From: Flavobacteriales bacterium
GTDB lineage: Bacteria; Bacteroidota; Bacteroidia; Flavobacteriales; Weeksellaceae
Length of the DNA: 10,210 bases
Direction of reading: 5' to 3'
Assembly: GCA_900770875.1 (NCBI GenBank)
Contig: CAAGLV010000011.1
Span: 1-10,210 of the forward strand
Shown piece by piece: positions 6,768 to 10,210 of this stretch (position 1 is the first letter of the stretch; each line of letters opens with the position of its first letter). The position numbers and the translations under genes are program-made. Below the pieces are notes generated by a model. That model saw nothing but the letters and a program-made list of their open reading frames with translations, was not told the DNA's origin and did not search any database.

Positions 6768-6811
6768 AGTGTTCTAAATGGATTTTAAATTTCAGTTTAG
6801 AACACTTTTTT
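6768..6811 (+). terminator. Intra-operon hairpin terminator or attenuator
   Basis: A perfect 11-bp inverted repeat, AGTGTTCTAAA (6768-6778) and TTTAGAACACT (6796-6806), with a 17-nt loop, followed by a T-run (6806-6811). It lies 25 nt after the receptor stop and ends 10 nt before the permease ATG. The form is that of an intrinsic terminator, yet no promoter consensus was found between it and the permease, so partial readthrough is the simplest reading. Confidence 0.78.
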
Positions 6812-6821
6812 AATTGATAAA

Positions 6822-8105
6822 ATGGGAAGTTTAAAAATAGGATGGAAGACAGCCACAGCATTAGTGGTATCAAATATGATCGGAACGGGTGTTTTTACAA
6901 GTTTAGGATACCAGGTTGCCGATTTAAAAAATACATACACCATTATTTTATTGTGGTTGATTGGTGGTTTTTTGGCGTTGATTGGCGCCTTTATTTATTC
7001 GGAATTAGCATCGAAGTTTAAAGATTCGGGCGGAGATTATATTTATTTATCGCGTACTTATCATCCGGCTTTAGGATATTTATCCAGTTGGGTTTCGTTA
7101 TTTGTTGGCTTTTCGGCTCCAATTTCATTAGCCGCTTTGGCAATGATAAAATATTTAAATGTTTTTGGATTAAATTTAGGAAAAGAAGTTGCAATTGGTA
7201 TTATATTTATTGTTGCTGTTTTTCAGTCTTTTAGTTTGAATTTAAGTAGTAAATTTCAAAATATTTTTACCATTTTAAAGGTTGTGTTTATTTTGGTTTT
7301 AATTGCAATCGGAATTTATTTTACGCCTAAAATAGATGTTAATGCAATTAATTTATCTTCAACTTGGCAATCCGAAATTTTATTGCCAGCTTTTGCCACT
7401 TCGTTGGTTTACGTAACTTTTGCTTATACAGGCTGGAATTCGGCTTCGTATATTGTTGGCGAAATAAAAAAGCCTAAAATTAATCTTCCTAAAGCATTGT
7501 TTATCGGTGTTATTTTTGTTACGATTTGTTATGTTTTATTAAATTTTGTGTTTTTAAAACATGCTTCAATAGTAAGTTTAGTTAATCAGGAAGATATCGC
7601 AAATATCGCTTTTACAAATGTCTTAGGTCCGAATGGAGTTAAGTGGGTAAGTTTATTTATCGCTTTACAATTAATTGCTACAATTAGTGGTTATTTATGG
7701 ATTGGGTCGCGATTAACACAAGCAACTGCGAAAGAAAATAAGCTATGGAATTTTATGGCGAAAGAAAATAAAGCAAAAGTTCCTGTTCGTGCAATTTGGG
7801 TTCATACGGTAATTAGTATTGGATTAATTTTTACAGGAAATTTTGAAGTGATTTTTACGTATACTTCTTTCGTTTTACAAATCTTAGCAACCCTAGCGAT
7901 TTCGACAGCTTTTTTCATAAAAAAAACAGAACTTAAAATCATCAAATCGAGATTATTTTATTTGCTTCCGACCATTTTTTTAGCCTTTAGTTTATACATC
8001 TGTTATTTTGTGTTGAAAGAGAAACCTAAAGAAAGTGTTTTTGGTTTAAGTATTATTTTATTAGGATTGATATTGTATCGATTCGATCGACGTTTAAAAG
8101 TATAA
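6822..8105 (+). CDS. APC-superfamily amino acid permease
   Basis: A 427-residue inner-membrane protein with about 12 membrane helices (approximately 10-30, 40-60, 84-110, 122-140, 147-167, 190-213, 224-246, 274-296, 325-340, 343-365, 378-398, 404-420). The TM1 unwound substrate loop appears as SNMIGTGVF (17-25). GGDYIYLSRTYHPALGYLSSW (70-90) and the TM6 block FAYTGWNSASYIVGEIKKPKINLPKA (200-225) are APC/LAT-type signatures. Such proteins move amino acids by proton or sodium symport or by exchange. It lies 78 nt downstream of the SAM-riboswitch-controlled receptor on the same strand, with a terminator-like hairpin between, so it is probably the lower-expressed second gene of that unit. By context methionine or a related sulfur amino acid is the favoured substrate, which is inference only. 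The poor Shine-Dalgarno (TTGATAAA before ATG) is normal for the phylum. Confidence 0.9.
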   Translation: MGSLKIGWKTATALVVSNMIGTGVFTSLGYQVADLKNTYTIILLWLIGGFLALIGAFIYSELASKFKDSGGDYIYLSRTYHPALGYLSSWVSLFVGFSAPISLAALAMIKYLNVFGLNLGKEVAIGIIFIVAVFQSFSLNLSSKFQNIFTILKVVFILVLIAIGIYFTPKIDVNAINLSSTWQSEILLPAFATSLVYVTFAYTGWNSASYIVGEIKKPKINLPKALFIGVIFVTICYVLLNFVFLKHASIVSLVNQEDIANIAFTNVLGPNGVKWVSLFIALQLIATISGYLWIGSRLTQATAKENKLWNFMAKENKAKVPVRAIWVHTVISIGLIFTGNFEVIFTYTSFVLQILATLAISTAFFIKKTELKIIKSRLFYLLPTIFLAFSLYICYFVLKEKPKESVFGLSIILLGLILYRFDRRLKV

Positions 8106-8112
8106 CAAAATA

Positions 8113-8142
8113 AAAAATCCCTTCAATATTGAAGGGATTTTT
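8113..8142. terminator. Bidirectional intrinsic terminator
   Basis: A perfect 30-nt palindrome with GC core ATCCCTTCAA/TTGAAGGGAT, flanked by an A-run on the left and a T-run on the right. It lies 7 nt after the permease stop and 11 nt before the stop of the minus-strand gene, so it serves both convergent transcripts. Confidence 0.93.
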
Positions 8143-8153
8143 CTTATTATAAA

Positions 8154-10157
8154 TTAATCTTTAATTCCGTTAAAAATATATTGTAAAATTGGATTAATCT
8201 CAGGCTTTTCTAAATGCTTTTTAAAGATTTTAGTAAAATACTGAGGAGGATTAATCATTTTACGTTCAACCAATTCATCGATGGTATTTACATATTGTAC
8301 AGATGTTTTTCCGATCAATAAATTATCTAATTTCTTCCCTTCGTCTACATAGTTTAAAATCGTTTTTAAACCTTTTAAGTATAATGCATCTTTAGTAAAT
8401 CCACCACCACGATAAACACGAGTAGTTAAATAAAAGGCATTTTCGGGCGTCATTTTATATTCTTCTAATAACGTTAAAAATGTTTCGTTAAATGTTTTTC
8501 CACTTGTTAACATATTAACTGCTAAAACACGTAAACCTAATTCGCGTAAGCGATCGTGGTTTATTGCATCCGAATAATATTCGGATAAAATAGCTAAACC
8601 TTCTTGTGTTAAGGTATTAACAGGTAATCCAACCGAGAATATTTTAAGTGGTTGATTTAATGCATTCATGGTTGTAACCATATGTACACCAATTTCGTGC
8701 TCAACTAAACCTTTTGCAAAACGTTGATCGAATTTAACTCCTTTTTTAACAACAACTTTTTTCTTAGAGTTAATAACTAAAGCTTTCGACGCAATATGAT
8801 CCGAAATTTCGATATCAAAAGTAAATCCATAATCTTTAGTTGAATTACGGAATAACTCAGCAACTTCTAGCTCAGTAAATTCGCCTTGATTTTCGGTTCT
8901 AAATTCGGGACAATATAAAACGAAGTTAGCGTTATCAACATCTTTTTTCGATGGTTCGCCAAAGTAACGTAACGAATTATATAAGAATTTTTCGGTTCCT
9001 AAATTGGCTAATAAATCAACTTTATCAAAGTAAGAATTTATCGTATCTACATACATATTTTGGATGCTGATATCTTGTATCTTTTCTACTTTAATGTTTG
9101 ATAATTTACGTTTAAATTCGAACGGATCGATGTTTAAAGGATTGTATTTAAACTGAGGTTCGTATTTATATTTAGATGCTAAAAACTTTTGTTTTTCTAA
9201 CTTTAAATTGATTGGATTTATTACGCTTAGTAATTCGAAATCTTTAACTAAGTTGTAAAGTTGTTTATCAATTTTAATTAGGTTAGATTCTAACTCGTTA
9301 TGTAAAATATTTACTTGCTTAGATACTTTATACGATGTTTCGTTTTTAATAAACGCAAAGGCATGATTTAAAATGGCTGTTTTAAATCCTTCTTTGATTT
9401 GATTAATTACTTCGGGAAACGATTCGCCAGTTAACTCGTCGCAATAAATTTTAGAAACTTCGGTTGCTAAAACCAATGTGTTTTTAAAGCGATTAGTGAT
9501 AAATCCTAATAAATAACCACGTCCGTAAAATACATCGTTAATTGCGGTGTAATTATGGATATCGCCTAACTCGATTTGGCTTAATTCGTCGCGCCAAGAT
9601 TCAACATAGTTTCCAAATTTTTCGTTGTCGATTTTTTCGGCACCAATGTTAAATACTGGTACAGGACGATCCCAACGTTTCCAGTTGTACGAATGGATGT
9701 CGTAAACGACACATTTTTTAAATTTAGATTCTAATTTCTGAATCAAAGCTTCAATAACTTCGTAAAAAGCATGATGCTTAGCTAAACTACGTTGCTTTTG
9801 GGATTCGCTTAATGGAATTTTCCAAACTTCTTTTCCCCAAGCTTCTTCGTAAATAGCAGTTTCGGGATCACGATTCAAATCATATTCAAATCGAGAATCA
9901 CATCCCTGAATTAAGATAGGAAAATTGCTTACAAATTCGGCTGTGTGCGGATCTTCTTCGTACCAACGTTCGTAATTTGATAGGCTACATTTTTCTAAAA
10001 TATCTTCGCGCATTTGTCCGCCATCGTGGATGGCAGCGCATACGTAAGGAATATATTCATCAATTTTAATTTTAAATGATTCGTCTTCGGCGTAAGCTTC
10101 AAACACGATTTCATTTTCGATGTTTTTGATGATTTGTTGAATCGTTAAGATTTTCAT
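8154..10157 (-). CDS. N-formylglutamate-amidohydrolase-like / DUF1704 (QEGLA, HExxxH) two-domain metalloprotein
   Basis: A 667-residue protein with no signal peptide or membrane helices, probably cytosolic. Residues about 30-265 resemble N-formylglutamate amidohydrolase: AAIHDGG (41-47) with H44, the EEDPHTAEF region (67-75), CDSRFEYDLNRD (86-97), YDIHSYN (152-158) with H155, and ATEVSK (231-236), in the order of the family's metal/active-site blocks. Residues about 280-400 are a helical linker. Residues about 400-650 are DUF1704/MATCAP-type (TIGR02421 'QEGLA'; databases often name it flavohemoglobin expression-modulating QEGLA motif protein). Its key motifs are VEHEIGVH (485-492, zincin-like HExxxH: H487, E488, H492), TQEGLA (517-522; E519 is a likely third metal ligand) and TRVYRGGGFTKDALYLKG (579-596). 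Eukaryotic relatives MATCAP/TMCP remove C-terminal tyrosine from tubulin; the bacterial substrate is unknown. The start overlaps the upstream gene's stop (ATGA), indicating translational coupling. Confidence 0.9.
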   Translation of the reverse strand: MKILTIQQIIKNIENEIVFEAYAEDESFKIKIDEYIPYVCAAIHDGGQMREDILEKCSLSNYERWYEEDPHTAEFVSNFPILIQGCDSRFEYDLNRDPETAIYEEAWGKEVWKIPLSESQKQRSLAKHHAFYEVIEALIQKLESKFKKCVVYDIHSYNWKRWDRPVPVFNIGAEKIDNEKFGNYVESWRDELSQIELGDIHNYTAINDVFYGRGYLLGFITNRFKNTLVLATEVSKIYCDELTGESFPEVINQIKEGFKTAILNHAFAFIKNETSYKVSKQVNILHNELESNLIKIDKQLYNLVKDFELLSVINPINLKLEKQKFLASKYKYEPQFKYNPLNIDPFEFKRKLSNIKVEKIQDISIQNMYVDTINSYFDKVDLLANLGTEKFLYNSLRYFGEPSKKDVDNANFVLYCPEFRTENQGEFTELEVAELFRNSTKDYGFTFDIEISDHIASKALVINSKKKVVVKKGVKFDQRFAKGLVEHEIGVHMVTTMNALNQPLKIFSVGLPVNTLTQEGLAILSEYYSDAINHDRLRELGLRVLAVNMLTSGKTFNETFLTLLEEYKMTPENAFYLTTRVYRGGGFTKDALYLKGLKTILNYVDEGKKLDNLLIGKTSVQYVNTIDELVERKMINPPQYFTKIFKKHLEKPEINPILQYIFNGIKD

Positions 10158-10210
10158 TTTTTAAATTCTTCGTATTTCTCTAAAATCATAGAGATAATTT
10201 GTTTTTGGAT
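10154..10210 (-). CDS. C-terminal tail of an unidentified upstream gene
   Basis: An open frame enters from the right edge and ends in TGA at 10154-10156, encoding 18 residues IQKQIISMILEKYEEFKK. The TGA overlaps the ATG of the QEGLA-type gene in an ATGA arrangement, which supports a real gene in the same operon. The tail is a charged helix with no diagnostic motif, so I cannot name it. In other bacteria such QEGLA genes are, as I recall, often found with ATP-grasp ligases; this fragment neither supports nor refutes that. Confidence 0.65.
   Translation of the reverse strand: MQKQIISMILEKYEEFKK

Noticed and set aside
4350..8105. SusC/SusD-type polysaccharide utilisation locus
   Set aside because: The receptor lacks the N-terminal SusC extension, and the next gene is a membrane permease rather than a SusD lipoprotein; no glycoside hydrolases are present.
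8113..8142. Transcription-factor operator, because of the perfect palindrome
   Set aside because: The flanking A- and T-runs and the position between two convergent stop codons fit a bidirectional terminator.
1..10210. Mobile elements, CRISPR arrays, phage genes, tRNA or rRNA genes
   Set aside because: No transposase or integrase motifs, no regularly spaced repeats, no cloverleaf or rRNA-like sequence; the intergenic regions are short and explained by promoters and terminators.

Overview
The window looks like chromosomal DNA of a low-GC member of the Bacteroidota, class Flavobacteriia. The supporting signs are a TonB-dependent receptor, Bacteroidota-type promoters (TTTG-N19-TAnnTTTG), few Shine-Dalgarno sequences, and an Mrp protein whose C-terminal tail (TTMAGCS) and missing CxxC resemble Chryseobacterium/Empedobacter-like (Weeksellaceae) proteins as I remember them. 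The genus is an inference. I see no mobile element, CRISPR array, tRNA or rRNA.

Layout. (1) 1-1216, minus strand: an iron-sulfur carrier pair, mrp followed 1 nt later by the start of a NifU C-terminal-domain (Nfu-type) gene that runs off the left edge. (2) 1354-2438: a DinB/YfiT-like metal-binding protein (plus) and a YdjA-like nitroreductase (minus), converging on a shared bidirectional terminator. (3) 2575-4123, plus: pabB and pabC, overlapping by 17 nt, which convert chorismate to p-aminobenzoate for folate; the glutaminase subunit PabA is not in the window. (4) 4139-8105, plus: a strong promoter match, a complete SAM-I (S-box) riboswitch with its own terminator, a TonB-dependent outer-membrane receptor, an internal hairpin terminator, and a 12-TM APC-family amino acid permease. 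(5) 8154-10210, minus: a large two-domain protein (N-formylglutamate-amidohydrolase-like domain plus DUF1704/QEGLA HExxxH metallopeptidase domain), coupled by an ATGA overlap to the tail of an unidentified upstream gene.

How the genes work together. The most informative unit is region 4. A SAM-sensing riboswitch placed directly before an outer-membrane receptor and an inner-membrane amino acid permease suggests an envelope-spanning uptake route for methionine or another sulfur compound, switched on when SAM is low. The substrate is inferred only from the riboswitch and the permease family. A perfect hairpin plus T-run between the two genes probably lowers permease expression relative to the receptor. 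Region 5 encodes a predicted double metalloenzyme of unknown substrate; its C-terminal domain belongs to the same family as the eukaryotic MATCAP/TMCP tubulin carboxypeptidases.

The window is gene-dense. The longest stretch without protein-coding sequence is the 226 nt leader at 4124-4349, filled by the promoter and the riboswitch.
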